The notes: a model not told the origin generated them from the letters alone. A stretch of 64,000 bases of DNA from Peribacillus sp. FSL P2-0133 (GCF_037975445.1 NZ_CP150254.1:618001-682000), one strand, 5' to 3'. Shown: positions 16,324-26,103, counted from the first letter of the stretch. Translations and numbers: made by a program.

Positions 16324-17136
16324 ATGAGAAGAACTATTTTTATTACGATGATTGCCCTAATTGCCTTCATTCAGGCGAATGTAAGTTTTGCAGCTGATAT
16401 ACCAGAAGTCAAAGCAGATCCGAATAAGGTGAATATCCCACCTTCAGTATTGAATATTGCAAAGGAGAATACGTATCCGAACCCGACCCAGGATCTTCCG
16501 ATGCTGCAGCCAAGTAATCTTGCCGAACAATTGATCGATTCGTCGGATATCAAGATTGAAAACCCAGAACTCATCAAAATGTTGAATGAATCCGCAATTG
16601 CAAAAGCCCCGCTTGCTTTTGGATACAGAGCGACCATTTACCTTGGACATTGGGCATTGAATTATGAGTCCTCGGAAACGGCACCAAACTGGGAATACCA
16701 AAAGATCAATACGAATTACTATGATAATCGCGGCGGTGAAGTTCCCTATAAGATCCGTTATGTCCAGGAAAGTCAGAAGGCAGTAAGTGGCGGTCTGACA
16801 GCGAAAATTCCTAAGGCTGAGGATGTTCAAAAGATGATGCTGCTAAAAGCCACTGAAAAAACGAATTTGCCATTGGCTTTTGAAACGATCATCGGAGCTG
16901 GTACGAAAAAAGATCAAGTATACAATGTTGCTTCAAATAGGATTGGTTACTTATCCAGTTTTGCTTCCGCCGTCAATGAAAAAGGCAAGGTCACATATGG
17001 GGAAGTATATTTGAACCTAAAAGGAAATAAAAGAACCATTACGATAAAGAATATCACTTCACAAGGCATCGGTGCATGGATACCGGTTCAGGACCATGTT
17101 TCCTTCAGCTTTACAGTCTCGCAGCAACCTAGGTAA
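16324..17136 (+). CDS. yfkD: YfkD-like secreted protein
   Basis: A 270-residue exported protein: the signal peptide RRTIFITMIALIAFIQANVS with cleavage likely after SFA at residue 23, then a soluble domain without further membrane segments. It corresponds to YfkD of B. subtilis in sequence and in its position between yfkE and yfkAB. Function unknown. AAAGGAG lies nine bases before the ATG. Confidence 0.8.
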   Translation: MRRTIFITMIALIAFIQANVSFAADIPEVKADPNKVNIPPSVLNIAKENTYPNPTQDLPMLQPSNLAEQLIDSSDIKIENPELIKMLNESAIAKAPLAFGYRATIYLGHWALNYESSETAPNWEYQKINTNYYDNRGGEVPYKIRYVQESQKAVSGGLTAKIPKAEDVQKMMLLKATEKTNLPLAFETIIGAGTKKDQVYNVASNRIGYLSSFASAVNEKGKVTYGEVYLNLKGNKRTITIKNITSQGIGAWIPVQDHVSFSFTVSQQPR

Positions 17137-17137
17137 A

Positions 17138-17169
17138 TTGAAAAACTCGCCGGCTTGGCGAGTTTTTCT
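17138..17169. terminator. Bidirectional terminator between yfkD and yfkAB
   Basis: AAAAACTCGCC / GGCGAGTTTTT stem with a 5-base loop serves the two converging genes. Confidence 0.9.
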
Positions 17170-18297
17170 TCATATGGTTGACTTCCTCATCCTGAAGTCA
17201 TCCTTCGGGTAGTAGGCATTTTTGACGAGAACATTCGGGCCCAGACATTTGACTGCCGGGCAGTGGCAGTTCAATTCATTGGCCAGTTTCGAATTCATCC
17301 ATGTGTCATAGGAATCGGTCAAGGACTGGTCTTTGATATTCCCTAATGTAGGCGCGTCACCGAAATCGGTCACGATCACTTCCCCGGTGAAAATATTGAT
17401 GTTCAACCTGGAACGTCCATCAGGGTCATTCCGTACGGTCACTTTATGTGAACCATAAAGTCGTTGAAGCAGCTTTATATCCTCCTTACTGTTATTGCAA
17501 GGATAAAATGGCAGGGTACCGAAAAGCATCCAAACATTTTCATCACGGATATCAAGCAAATGATGAATCGCTTCACGCATATTATCCAATGATAAAGTTT
17601 CAAGTGCCGAAGCGAAATCGCTTGGATACATCGGATGAATTTCGTGCCTTTGACATCCCATTTCATCGACGATCTGTCTGTGAATATGCTCAAGATGAGG
17701 CAATGTCCGTTTATTAAGCATCGTTTCTGCAGATACCAGCACACCAGCTTTTGTCAGGGCACGGGAATTTTCAATCATTTTATCAAATAATATCTTTCGC
17801 TGTTCCCGAGATGGTTTTCGGTCCATCATGGCAAAGCCGATATCAATGAATTCATCGATCGTTCCCCAGTTATGGGAAATGTGCAGAACATCCAAATAAG
17901 GAATGATTTCCTCATACCGTTCCAAGTCAAGGGTCAAATTGGAATTGATTTGTGTCCGTACCCCGCGGCTACGGGCATATTTCAATAGAGGCAAAACATA
18001 ATTCTTCACTTGTTTTCTTGAAAGCATCGGTTCCCCGCCAGTAATGCTGAGCGAGCGAAGCAAAGGGATCTCATCAAGACGCCGAATCAGTAATTCCAGA
18101 GGCAGGGCATCCGGGTCCTTGGGCTGAAGTGTGTAACCGACGGCACAATGCTCACAACGCATATTGCAAAGGGTGGTGGTGGTGAACTCCACGTTGGTGA
18201 GGCTGAGTTTTCCATATTGTTCAACGTCCATATATGCTTCCCAAGGATCATACTTGGGTGTAATTGGTGTTAAAAGATCTTGCTTGATTATTGACAT
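17170..18297 (-). CDS. yfkAB: YfkAB, radical SAM / CxCxxxxC protein
   Basis: Radical S-adenosylmethionine enzyme (375 aa). The 4Fe-4S cluster motif C44-x3-C48-x2-C51 (CNMRCEHC) is at the N-terminus and SITGGEP, the SAM-binding GGE motif, is near residue 88. A C-terminal C-x-C-x4-C motif (CHCPAVKC, 344-351) gives the family its name and could hold a second cluster. Substrate unknown. AAGGAG lies upstream of the ATG. It is a single full-length reading frame here. Confidence 0.9.
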   Translation of the reverse strand: MSIIKQDLLTPITPKYDPWEAYMDVEQYGKLSLTNVEFTTTTLCNMRCEHCAVGYTLQPKDPDALPLELLIRRLDEIPLLRSLSITGGEPMLSRKQVKNYVLPLLKYARSRGVRTQINSNLTLDLERYEEIIPYLDVLHISHNWGTIDEFIDIGFAMMDRKPSREQRKILFDKMIENSRALTKAGVLVSAETMLNKRTLPHLEHIHRQIVDEMGCQRHEIHPMYPSDFASALETLSLDNMREAIHHLLDIRDENVWMLFGTLPFYPCNNSKEDIKLLQRLYGSHKVTVRNDPDGRSRLNINIFTGEVIVTDFGDAPTLGNIKDQSLTDSYDTWMNSKLANELNCHCPAVKCLGPNVLVKNAYYPKDDFRMRKSTI

Positions 18298-18447
18298 ATT
18301 TAAAACTCCTTACGTAATAATGCACTAACCCATTATGAACAATGGGAACAAAAATTGTCAAATGGCGGAGAGCTGCATTTATAGCTTGCCATTGCACTTT
18401 CAAGCAGATTTCGTTACGATGAAAGAAGAACGGAAGGAGAGTGCCTC

Positions 18448-18633
18448 ATGGGAAAATCCATTACAGGTAAAAACGAACAATTAACATACTTAAAAGAACG
18501 CCTCACGATGTTCATGGAAGTTCTTGATCATATCGAACCGGAAAATACGGAGTTGGAAGATATAGACCGTTTAATCGGCATGATAGATGATTTGGAAGGC
18601 AAAGTGGAACAATTCAAAACCCGGGAAGACTAA
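18448..18633 (+). CDS. yfjT: YfjT, SE1561 family small protein
   Basis: A 61-residue acidic helical protein: a short polar start, then YLKERLTMFMEVLDHIEP and LEDIDRLIGMIDDLEGKVEQ, probably a helical hairpin. It matches the SE1561 family (YfjT of B. subtilis) in length and in its position next to yfkAB. Function unknown. GGAAGGAGAG lies 9-10 bases upstream of the ATG. Confidence 0.75.
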   Translation: MGKSITGKNEQLTYLKERLTMFMEVLDHIEPENTELEDIDRLIGMIDDLEGKVEQFKTRED

Positions 18634-18678
18634 TATCTGTTTCGATAGTATGACTTTTTCAATGTTAATATTCATGAA

Positions 18679-18712
18679 GGGATGACGAGAAATCTGCGTC
18701 ATCCCTTTTTAA
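18679..18712 (+). terminator. Terminator of yfjT
   Basis: GGGATGACG / CGTCATCCC stem, 9-base loop, then TTTTT. The rest of 18713-18940 is non-coding and carries the promoter region of the fumarase, with TATAAT at about 18848-18853. Confidence 0.88.
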
Positions 18713-18940
18713 TATCAAATCTTCTTGGAAATGATTGGTGATGACATTTTGACTTATGGGCTATTTAAGGCGCTTTGATCATTTCTCTCCAAATTGCTGT
18801 TCATTAAGAAAAATAATTACTTGTTTTCGAAAGATTATGTTAGATGTATAATAAAACGGGTGTTGAATCATTCGCTATTTATAGAGAAGCAGGGAAATGA
18901 TTAAATCTAATCTAGGGGAAATAAGAGGGGGAAGAGAAAT

Positions 18941-20509
18941 TTGGATATTCAAAAATTCCAAGAAAGTATGTACAGTCTTATCGTTGAAACTTCAACGAAT
19001 CTTCCAAAGGATGTTCGTCGTGCGGTCAAAAGTGCAAAACAACGTGAAAATGCAGGTACTCGTTCTGCATTAAGCTTGGACACCATCACGAATAATATTA
19101 CAATGGCTGACGACAATGTATCACCGATTTGTCAGGATACTGGTCTGCCGACTTTCAAAATAAAAACTCCAGTTGGCGTGAACCAACTTGAAATAAAAAA
19201 AGCAATCCGAAATGCGATCATTTTAGCGACTAAAGGCGGAAAACTTCGTCCAAACGCAGTTGACTCTTTATCGGGTGAAAATAGTGGGGATAACCTTGGG
19301 GAAGGTCTTCCTGTCATTAAATTTGATCAATGGGAAAATGACTATATTGATGTTCGTCTTATCTTAAAAGGCGGCGGCTGTGAAAATAAAAACATCCAAT
19401 ACAGTCTGCCTATGGAGCTTGAAGGATTGGGGAAAGCGGGCCGTGATTTGGACGGAATCCGTAAATGTGTACTTCATTCTGTCTACCAAGCACAAGGACA
19501 AGGCTGCAGTGCCGGCTTCATCGGCGTTGGTATCGGAGGGGACCGTTCATCCGGATATGATCTGGCTAAAGCTCAACTTTTCCGCAGTAATGAAGATGTG
19601 AATCCGAATGAAGACCTTCGTAAACTTGAAGATTACATCATGAAGACAGCTAATGAATTGGGAATCGGCACGATGGGCTTTGGCGGTGAAACTACACTGC
19701 TTGGATGTAAAATCGGTGTCATGCACCGTATTCCGGCAAGCTTTTTCGTATCCGTTGCTTACAACTGCTGGGCGTTCCGCCGTTTAGGAGTGAAAGTCAA
19801 TCCTGAAACAGGTGAAATCAATGAGTGGTTGTATCAAGAAGGCGAGAAAATCGACTTTGCTTTAGAAGCAGAAAAAGCAGCGAAGGATGAAGTGGCAGCC
19901 GCTGCTGAATCGGACGTTAAAGCTTCCCGTGAAATCACCCTGCAAGCACCAATCACGGAAGAACAAATCCGTGAATTAAAAGTTGGTGACGTAGTTCATA
20001 TTAACGGCAGAATGTATACAGGCCGTGACGCCATCCACAAGCATTTATCTGAAAATCCTGCACCAATCGACTTAGATGGACAAATCATCTATCATTGTGG
20101 CCCAGTTATGCTGAAGGACGAAGAAGGTAAATGGCATGTGAAGGCTGCCGGACCAACAACAAGTATTCGTGAAGAACCATACCAAGGAGATATCATGAAA
20201 CGATTCGGCATCCGTGCAGTTATCGGTAAAGGCGGAATGGGACCGAAAACACTAGAGGCACTAAGTGAACACGGCGGCGTTTATCTAAATGCAATCGGCG
20301 GGGCTGCTCAATATTATGCAGACTGCATCAAGTCCGTCGAAGGTGTGAACTTCACCGAATTTGGTATTCCAGAAGCGATGTGGCATCTGAATGTTGAAGG
20401 ATTTACTGCCGTAGTTACCATGGATTCACATGGAAACAGCCTGCATAAAGACGTTCAGCAATCTTCGTTGGAAAAATTGGCACAATTCAAAGAACCAGTA
20501 TTTAAATAA
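18941..20509 (+). CDS. fumA: Class I (iron-sulfur) fumarate hydratase
   Basis: Converts fumarate to L-malate in the TCA cycle (522 aa). It is the oxygen-sensitive 4Fe-4S type, unlike the cofactor-free FumC. The N-terminal alpha domain runs to about residue 290 and the beta domain is from about 335 (TLQAPITEEQIRELKVGD). Candidate cluster cysteines are C64 (PICQDTGLP), C189 (GQGCSAG) and C256 (LLGCKIG). The catalytic region KGGMGPKTLEAL is in the C-terminal part. It starts at TTG behind AGAGGGGG. With mqo at 33.5 kb it would carry fumarate to oxaloacetate. Confidence 0.93.
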   Translation: MDIQKFQESMYSLIVETSTNLPKDVRRAVKSAKQRENAGTRSALSLDTITNNITMADDNVSPICQDTGLPTFKIKTPVGVNQLEIKKAIRNAIILATKGGKLRPNAVDSLSGENSGDNLGEGLPVIKFDQWENDYIDVRLILKGGGCENKNIQYSLPMELEGLGKAGRDLDGIRKCVLHSVYQAQGQGCSAGFIGVGIGGDRSSGYDLAKAQLFRSNEDVNPNEDLRKLEDYIMKTANELGIGTMGFGGETTLLGCKIGVMHRIPASFFVSVAYNCWAFRRLGVKVNPETGEINEWLYQEGEKIDFALEAEKAAKDEVAAAAESDVKASREITLQAPITEEQIRELKVGDVVHINGRMYTGRDAIHKHLSENPAPIDLDGQIIYHCGPVMLKDEEGKWHVKAAGPTTSIREEPYQGDIMKRFGIRAVIGKGGMGPKTLEALSEHGGVYLNAIGGAAQYYADCIKSVEGVNFTEFGIPEAMWHLNVEGFTAVVTMDSHGNSLHKDVQQSSLEKLAQFKEPVFK

Positions 20510-20518
20510 TTGTATGGC

Positions 20519-20552
20519 AAAAGACGCTCACCAAACGGTTGAGCGTCTTTTG
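20519..20552. terminator. Bidirectional terminator
   Basis: AAAAGACGCTCA pairs with TTGAGCGTCTTTT; it ends both fumA and the small minus-strand gene at 20559-20696. Confidence 0.88.
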
Positions 20553-20558
20553 CATATC

Positions 20559-20696
20559 TTACTTTTCGATTTTCGGCAGTGGATCGATCCTTGAAGCATC
20601 CTCTAAATTCAATCCACTTTTCACAAAATGAACAAACACTCCGCCACCTAAACCAAGACAACCAACAAAGCCTATAGTGATAACCCATTCCAGCAT
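20559..20696 (-). CDS. 45-residue single-pass membrane peptide
   Basis: ATG to TAA, 45 codons: one glycine-rich hydrophobic helix (about residues 3-24, EWVITIGFVGCLGLGGGVFV) followed by a short charged tail ending DPLPKIEK. AAGGGGGG lies seven to eight bases before the ATG and a strong terminator follows. It vaguely recalls short YtzI-like membrane peptides, which also end in an IDPLP-type tail, but the match is only an impression. Function unknown. Confidence 0.65.
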   Translation of the reverse strand: MLEWVITIGFVGCLGLGGGVFVHFVKSGLNLEDASRIDPLPKIEK

Positions 20697-20807
20697 TTCA
20701 TTCCCCCCTTGCTAAATGTATATGAAAAAAAAGGCGATAATTAACTCAAAAAAGTACAATCTTTTGGAACGCTCGCACATACATTAAAAGAGAAAGGGGG
20801 GATTTTC

Positions 20808-20993
20808 ATGCAGAATAGCTACATCTTATACTTTATCGCCATGTTAACCGGTTTTGCTTTCATCAAGCTTCCTGTGGCAAATACGATTTTCTCCGGTCTT
20901 GAAACATTCCTTGACGTAGTCGGAATTGTAATCGTTCTCATTTTCGCTATCGCCATTATTTGGAAGGCGGCACAAGCGTTATTTAAAGGATAA
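20808..20993 (+). CDS. 61-residue two-helix membrane protein
   Basis: A small hydrophobic protein with two membrane segments (about residues 5-20 and 34-54). The sequence between is short and slightly acidic, and the C-terminus is WKAAQALFKG. AAAGGGGGG is upstream of the ATG and a terminator closes the unit. It is divergent from the 45-residue membrane peptide gene, with about 110 bases between them. No family recognised. Confidence 0.65.
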   Translation: MQNSYILYFIAMLTGFAFIKLPVANTIFSGLETFLDVVGIVIVLIFAIAIIWKAAQALFKG

Positions 20994-21004
20994 ACAAAGC
21001 ATGG

Positions 21005-21041
21005 GGGGCCAATCCTTTTTCGAGGATAGGCCTTTTTTATG
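21005..21041 (+). terminator. Terminator of the 61-residue membrane protein gene
   Basis: GGCCAATCCT pairs with GGATAGGCC (one mismatch), followed by TTTTTTA. Confidence 0.8.
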
Positions 21042-21212
21042 TGGATTAAGGTTTTGCGGGGAAATACCTTTAATAATTCGGACCGCGGTACTAAAATTTG
21101 TCCCTGAGCGTAGTAAATTAGACCCTGGACCAATAATTCGACATTCACAATATCATGCATATAAATCTTCATGTTCCAAACAATAAGAAAAAAGGACATG
21201 GGGGATATTCCA

Positions 21213-21998
21213 ATGAAAAAAATGGTGATTTTATCCGCTTTTATATGCTTGATATGCTCTTTGGCAAGCCCAGCTTTTGCAGAATCCTATAACTGGGGTT
21301 TCAATAAAGGAAAAAATGGGACACCTGCCGATGCCGGTAAAAAATTCAATGAAATGCTGCCTGAATATGAAGCGATTTATAAAGGGGATACAAAGAAAAA
21401 AGCCGTTTATTTAACGTTTGATAACGGTTATGAAAATGGCTATACGGCCCAGATTTTAGATGTTCTGAAAAAACATGGCGCTCCTGGAGCTTTTTTTGTA
21501 ACGGGTCATTATTTAAAGACCGCACCTGAGCTTGTTGTCCGTATGGCTAATGAGGGGCATATCGTAGGAAACCATTCATGGAACCATCCGGATATGACCA
21601 GCGTGACGGACGATGTGATACGCATGGAGCTTGAGCGGGTAAAAAAAGCAACGGAAAAATTAACGGGGCAAAAGGGAATGAATTACTTAAGGCCGCCTCG
21701 TGGGGTATTTAATGAGAGAACAATGAGGGTTGCAAAAAAAGAAGGGTATTACCACATCTTCTGGTCACTGGCATATAAAGACTGGATTGTTGATCAACAA
21801 AAGGGTGCCGCGTTCGCACACGATGAAGTGCTTAAGCAGATTCATCCTGGCGCGATTTTATTACTGCATACCGTATCGAAGGATAATGCGGAAGCATTGG
21901 ACTCAATTCTGACGGATCTTGAAAAACAGGGGTACACATTCAGTAGCCTTGATGATTTAATGATTGAGAAACGGTTGCCGAACCGAATGCTTTATTAA
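21213..21998 (+). CDS. pdaA: PdaA, spore-cortex muramic delta-lactam de-N-acetylase
   Basis: Polysaccharide deacetylase (261 aa) that removes the N-acetyl group of muramic acid so that muramic delta-lactam can form in the spore cortex, which is needed for germination. A signal peptide ends at ASPAFA (residue 23). The NodB domain has TFDNGYENG at 68-76 (in the usual TFDDG place, as in PdaA), zinc ligands H121 and H125 in HSWNH, and RPPRGVFN. Start taken at ATG 21213, seven bases after GGGGGA. It corresponds to yfjS in the conserved block and shows that the organism sporulates. A sigma-G promoter is expected but not clearly seen. Confidence 0.92.
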   Translation: MKKMVILSAFICLICSLASPAFAESYNWGFNKGKNGTPADAGKKFNEMLPEYEAIYKGDTKKKAVYLTFDNGYENGYTAQILDVLKKHGAPGAFFVTGHYLKTAPELVVRMANEGHIVGNHSWNHPDMTSVTDDVIRMELERVKKATEKLTGQKGMNYLRPPRGVFNERTMRVAKKEGYYHIFWSLAYKDWIVDQQKGAAFAHDEVLKQIHPGAILLLHTVSKDNAEALDSILTDLEKQGYTFSSLDDLMIEKRLPNRMLY

Positions 21999-22004
21999 GA
22001 TGAG

Positions 22005-22043
22005 AAGCGGGTCCTGTAGTGATAATTCAGGTCCCGCTTTTAT
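22005..22043 (+). terminator. Terminator of pdaA
   Basis: AAGCGGG-T-CCTG and CAGG-T-CCCGCTT pair with one T-T mismatch, followed by TTA/TTT. Confidence 0.75.
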
Positions 22044-22120
22044 CCATTCTCTTCAATTTCAAGTAATATTTCTGGAAACATGCTATAATACGTGGAAAAC
22101 TGCTAAAGGATGGATCGCTT

Positions 22121-23005
22121 GTGTGGACAGAAAAATTACAGGTTCAAGGACCCTATAATTTCGATCTAGTTCTCGAACGATTATCGTTAGACCCACTTCA
22201 GGTAGTTGATTTTACTAACAGGACGGTAAAAGTTCCGCTATATATAGAAAAAGAACCAATCGTTTTGCAGGTTCAGGCAATAGGAAATATCGATGAACCA
22301 TCTTTTATCATCAAAGGTCATTCAGAGGTTTACAAGTCAAAAGCAATCGAACGGTTAAAAAAGGTTTTTCATTGGCATCAGCCATTAGAAGGCGTTTCCC
22401 GGCATTTCCGGGAATCAGATTTAAGGGGAATCTTCGAAGAACACCGCGGTACTGCCATAGTCTTGGACTTCGATTACTACAGTTGCCTCGTCAAATGCAT
22501 CATACATCAGCAATTGAACTTATCCTTTGCCCATACGCTCACGGAACGATTCGTTAAAACCTTCGGCTACCAGATGGAAGGTGCATGGTTTTATCCGACA
22601 CCGGAAACAACAGCCCAACTTCAAATCGAACAATTAAGAGCCATTCAATTTAGTGGCCGAAAAGCCGAATACGTCATCGGACTTTCCGAGCAGATCATTC
22701 AAGGCCATCTCAACCTTGATATAATGGAAAAGCTATCCGATCAAGAGGTTATGGATACACTAATAAAAATACGCGGTATCGGTAGATGGACGGCTGAAAA
22801 CTTCCTGCTTTTTGGACTTGGCCGGCCGAACCTATTTCCTAAAGCCGATATTGGCATTCAAAATGCCTTGAAAATATTATATGGCTTACCGCAAAAGCCG
22901 ACCCAAGAAGAAATGGAGTCCTATAGTGTGAAATGGGCCCCATATCTAAGCTACGCTTCCCTCTATTTGTGGAGAAGCATTGAAAAACGGAGTGAAAAGA
23001 AATGA
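22121..23005 (+). CDS. yfjP: YfjP, DNA-3-methyladenine glycosylase II-type
   Basis: Base-excision repair glycosylase of the HhH-GPD superfamily (294 aa), AlkA-like, removing alkylated purines. An N-terminal AlkA-type domain is followed by the catalytic part with the helix-hairpin-helix [18 protein letters not shown] around 221-238. The catalytic aspartate is in FPKADIGIQ a few residues later. It starts at GTG behind AAAGGA. Its last four bases overlap the start of the rRNA methyltransferase gene (ATGA), so the two are co-translated. Confidence 0.88.
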   Translation: MWTEKLQVQGPYNFDLVLERLSLDPLQVVDFTNRTVKVPLYIEKEPIVLQVQAIGNIDEPSFIIKGHSEVYKSKAIERLKKVFHWHQPLEGVSRHFRESDLRGIFEEHRGTAIVLDFDYYSCLVKCIIHQQLNLSFAHTLTERFVKTFGYQMEGAWFYPTPETTAQLQIEQLRAIQFSGRKAEYVIGLSEQIIQGHLNLDIMEKLSDQEVMDTLIKIRGIGRWTAENFLLFGLGRPNLFPKADIGIQNALKILYGLPQKPTQEEMESYSVKWAPYLSYASLYLWRSIEKRSEKK

Positions 23006-24387
23006 CAAACATTCAAGATACAAAACTGGAAGTAAATCAAACCCTTCCCCTTACGATTAAACGGCTTGGCATTAACGGGGAGGGAGTCGGTTATTTCAAA
23101 AAGAAAGTCGTCTTCGTCCCAGGTGCATTGCCTGGTGAAGAAATTGTAGCTATGGTCACAAAGGTTCAGTCAAACTTCACTGAGGCGAAAATAAAAACCA
23201 TCCGTAAAGAATCACCGCATCGCATTGCAGCACCATGTCCGGTTTATGCTGAATGCGGCGGATGTCAGTTACAGCATTTAAGTTATGCCCAGCAGCTTAT
23301 TGAAAAACGCGATATCGTCATTCAAGCGATGGAACGTCATTCGAAATTCCCAGTTTCTTCATTAAATGTAAAAGAAACGATCGGCATGGAAGATCCTTGG
23401 AATTATCGCAATAAGAGTCAGTACCAAGTCGGCCAAAAAGATGGCAAATTGATTGCTGGCCTTTACGGCTTGAATTCCCACACACTGATCGATATCCCGA
23501 ATTGCCTTGTACAGCATAAGGCAACAAATAAGGTAACGCGTACAGTGAAAAAGATACTAAAGAACCTGAACATCTCGATTTATAACGAAAGAAAAAGAAA
23601 AGGTGTTATCCGTACAGTCATTACACGGGTAGGCTTTGAAACAGGTGAAGTACAGGTTGTCCTCGTTACTGGTGCGGAAGAAATTCCACAAAAAGATCAG
23701 TTGCTTAAACAAATTCGTGACCAACTGCCAGAAGTGAAATCGGTCGTTCAAAACATCAACAACCAGAACACATCACTTATCTTTGGCGAAAAAACGATTC
23801 ACCTGGCAGGTGAAAAAGTCATCAACGAAACATTGGGTGACCTATCATACGAACTATCAGCCCGTACTTTCTTCCAACTTAACCCGGTCCAAACTGTTCG
23901 CTTATATGATGAAGTGAAAAAAGCAGCAGCCTTAACCGGCACGGAAAAAGTGGTTGACGCTTATTGTGGTGTTGGGACCATTGGCCTATGGCTGTCCGAA
24001 AATGCCAAAGAAGTCAGAGGAATGGACGTCATTAAAGAATCCATTGAGGACGCCAAGAAAAATGCAAAAAAACATAAACGCAACAATGTTTTCTATGAAA
24101 CAGGCAAAGCCGAGAATATCCTTCCAAGCTGGACCAAAGAAGGCTGGAAACCGGACGTACTGGTCGTCGACCCGCCAAGATCCGGCTGTGATCAATCATT
24201 ACTGCAGACAATCTTGAAAGTTAAACCGAAAACCATTGTGTACGTATCATGCAACCCGTCCACATTGGCGAAGGACTTACAAGAACTGAGCTCTTCTTAT
24301 CGCGTGGAGGCCATGCAGCCGGTGGACATGTTCCCGCAGACGAGCCATGTTGAAGTAGTAACCTCATTGAAGCTGATTAAAGAATAA
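23002..24387 (+). CDS. yfjO: RlmCD/TrmA-type 23S rRNA (uracil-C5) methyltransferase
   Basis: A 461-residue SAM-dependent methyltransferase of the RNA m5U family (RumA/RlmCD). An N-terminal TRAM domain is followed by an iron-sulfur cysteine set, C79-x5-C85-x2-C88 with a fourth Cys in IPNCLVQ. The Rossmann methyltransferase domain has [13 protein letters not shown], and the catalytic cysteine is in [14 protein letters not shown]. subtilis has two such paralogues, YefA (RlmCD) and YfjO; synteny says this is YfjO. The target uridine is not settled from sequence. Confidence 0.88.
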   Translation: MTNIQDTKLEVNQTLPLTIKRLGINGEGVGYFKKKVVFVPGALPGEEIVAMVTKVQSNFTEAKIKTIRKESPHRIAAPCPVYAECGGCQLQHLSYAQQLIEKRDIVIQAMERHSKFPVSSLNVKETIGMEDPWNYRNKSQYQVGQKDGKLIAGLYGLNSHTLIDIPNCLVQHKATNKVTRTVKKILKNLNISIYNERKRKGVIRTVITRVGFETGEVQVVLVTGAEEIPQKDQLLKQIRDQLPEVKSVVQNINNQNTSLIFGEKTIHLAGEKVINETLGDLSYELSARTFFQLNPVQTVRLYDEVKKAAALTGTEKVVDAYCGVGTIGLWLSENAKEVRGMDVIKESIEDAKKNAKKHKRNNVFYETGKAENILPSWTKEGWKPDVLVVDPPRSGCDQSLLQTILKVKPKTIVYVSCNPSTLAKDLQELSSSYRVEAMQPVDMFPQTSHVEVVTSLKLIKE

Positions 24388-24393
24388 GCAGAG

Positions 24394-24428
24394 TGATCCG
24401 GGAATCTGTAAAAGATTCTCGGATTTTA
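24394..24428 (+). terminator. Terminator of the yfjP-yfjO unit
   Basis: GATCCGGGAATCT pairs with AGATTCTCGGAT with one mismatch, followed by TTTTAAT. Confidence 0.6.
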
Positions 24429-24503
24429 ATCTGCGTTTATTTCCATCCATTTGTGAAATAATGAAAGTACTGTGAAATCGAGAAATACATAGGAGGGTTT
24501 TGG

Positions 24504-25034
24504 ATGCATAATCATGATATATTAATTCGATTAAGATATGCGCTGGATATTAAAAATAAAGATATGGTTGAGATATTTAAGCTCGGGGATATTGAAGTGA
24601 CAAGAGAAGAAGTCATGCAGATGCTCACAAAACCAAAAGATGATTATTATGATGAATATGATGATGGTATGGATGAAGATGAAGATGGGGTAAACTGCAA
24701 TAACATGATGTTAGAGTCCTTTTTAAATGGTTTGATCATTTTTAAAAGAGGGAGACAAGAGCCAAAACCTGGTCAGCCTCAAAGTCAGGCACCGGATGTA
24801 AAGATTAAGGAAAGTGTGAATAATATCCTTCTGAAGAAACTGAAAATAGCATTGACATTAACCAGCGAGGATATGATTGATATCTTAGATGAAGCAGGTG
24901 TCATGATAACAAAAGGGGAATTAAGCGCTATATTAAGGAAAGTGGGTCATAGGAATTATAAAGAGTGCGGGGATCGATACGCCAGAAATTTCTTAAAAGG
25001 ATTAACTTTGAGATATAGGGTAAGGGTTCAGTAA
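24504..25034 (+). CDS. DUF1456 (YehS-like) protein
   Basis: A 176-residue protein of two homologous halves: DILIRLRYALDIKNKDMVEIF at the start and LLKKLKIALTLTSEDMIDIL from about residue 113. Each is followed by a GxIxVTREEV / GVMITKGELS segment, the duplication that defines DUF1456. A very acidic linker (DDYYDEYDDGMDEDEDG, about 46-62) separates them. Function unknown. GGAGGG precedes the ATG. Soluble, single-gene unit. Confidence 0.85.
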   Translation: MHNHDILIRLRYALDIKNKDMVEIFKLGDIEVTREEVMQMLTKPKDDYYDEYDDGMDEDEDGVNCNNMMLESFLNGLIIFKRGRQEPKPGQPQSQAPDVKIKESVNNILLKKLKIALTLTSEDMIDILDEAGVMITKGELSAILRKVGHRNYKECGDRYARNFLKGLTLRYRVRVQ

Positions 25035-25197
25035 CTGTTTTTATCATGCACATCATTACAATTAGGCTTTGATTTCGTGAAAAGTACTTTTCCGATTTCA
25101 GGGTCTTTTTCTTTTAGTATGAACGTTATTGAAGTCATTGGAAAGTTCGAAACAGTTAAAAAACATAATGCACCCTTAAGGCACCTTCGCACGTTCA

Positions 25198-26103
25198 TTA
25201 ACCTCTTAAAAAGTCTGGGTTTGCGAAATTGGGGTTGGGATATTTATAGAAGCCTTCTCCTGCTTCTCTACCGATTTTCCCTTTATCGATATACTCTATT
25301 TTCAATAGGTTAGACAGCTTTTCAACCTCTGGATCACCTGTCGCTTTCGCTTTTGCAAGTGAAATATTATAAGCGGTATTGATTCCTACCACGTCTAAAA
25401 TGGCGAAAGGGCCAAGAGGCGCTCCTGTTGCGACCATCCACGTTTTATCGATGGTTTCCGTATCTGCCACTCCTTTTAATAAGAGCATTTGGGCAGCATC
25501 CAAAAGGGGGACCAGTAAGGAATTCAAAATATAGCCTGGCTGCTCTTTATGTAAAGGCAGAGGAACCATTCCAATCGCTTTTGCAAAATCAATCACTTCA
25601 TCGAACACTTCACTATCCGTTCCAGGATGTTTCATGATTTCTGCCGTATTGTTTTTCCAGATCTCATTAGCGAAATGTAACGCCAGGAATTTTTTTGGAC
25701 GGCCTGTTGCTTCGGCAAATTGGCTTGGCAATAATGTTGAAGAGTTCGTCGCGAAAATTGTTTTATTAGGAGCCACTTTTCCTAACTCCGTGTAAAAATC
25801 CGTTTTGATTTGAACCACTTCTGGAATCGCTTCAATCACAAGGTCAGCTTCGGATACTGCAGCAGATAAATCACTGTGGAAAGAAATGCGGGCATAAGCA
25901 GTATTGAGATCTTCCTCCGTTGCGCCTATGTCTTCTTTATAGTATGGCTTCAAATTAGTGATCCTATCTTTTGCACGTTCCAATGCTTCATCATTGATGT
26001 CATATACAGATACGTTGAATCCTTTGAAGGCGGTTTGAAATGCGATCTGACTTCCTAAAACACCGCTGCCGGCAATCGTGATATTTTTATATTTCACAGC
26101 CAT
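25198..26103 (-). CDS. 3-hydroxyacyl-CoA dehydrogenase family protein
   Basis: NAD-dependent dehydrogenase of 301 residues. The N-terminal Rossmann domain has ITIAGSGVLGSQIAF (about 8-22) and an acidic residue ending beta-2 (VYDIND). ATNSSTLLPS and LHFANEIW cover the catalytic Ser and His region of the family. The C-terminal 3HCDH domain starts near 185 (QPGYILNSLL). AKGG-type ribosome binding site AAAGGAGAA precedes the ATG. No other beta-oxidation gene is near, so the substrate (hydroxybutyryl-CoA or another 3-hydroxyacid) is uncertain. Confidence 0.85.
   Translation of the reverse strand: MAVKYKNITIAGSGVLGSQIAFQTAFKGFNVSVYDINDEALERAKDRITNLKPYYKEDIGATEEDLNTAYARISFHSDLSAAVSEADLVIEAIPEVVQIKTDFYTELGKVAPNKTIFATNSSTLLPSQFAEATGRPKKFLALHFANEIWKNNTAEIMKHPGTDSEVFDEVIDFAKAIGMVPLPLHKEQPGYILNSLLVPLLDAAQMLLLKGVADTETIDKTWMVATGAPLGPFAILDVVGINTAYNISLAKAKATGDPEVEKLSNLLKIEYIDKGKIGREAGEGFYKYPNPNFANPDFLRG

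Noticed and set aside
25077..25313. 78-codon plus-strand frame overlapping the 3-hydroxyacyl-CoA dehydrogenase end
   Set aside because: It overlaps the real gene on the other strand and has no ribosome binding site.
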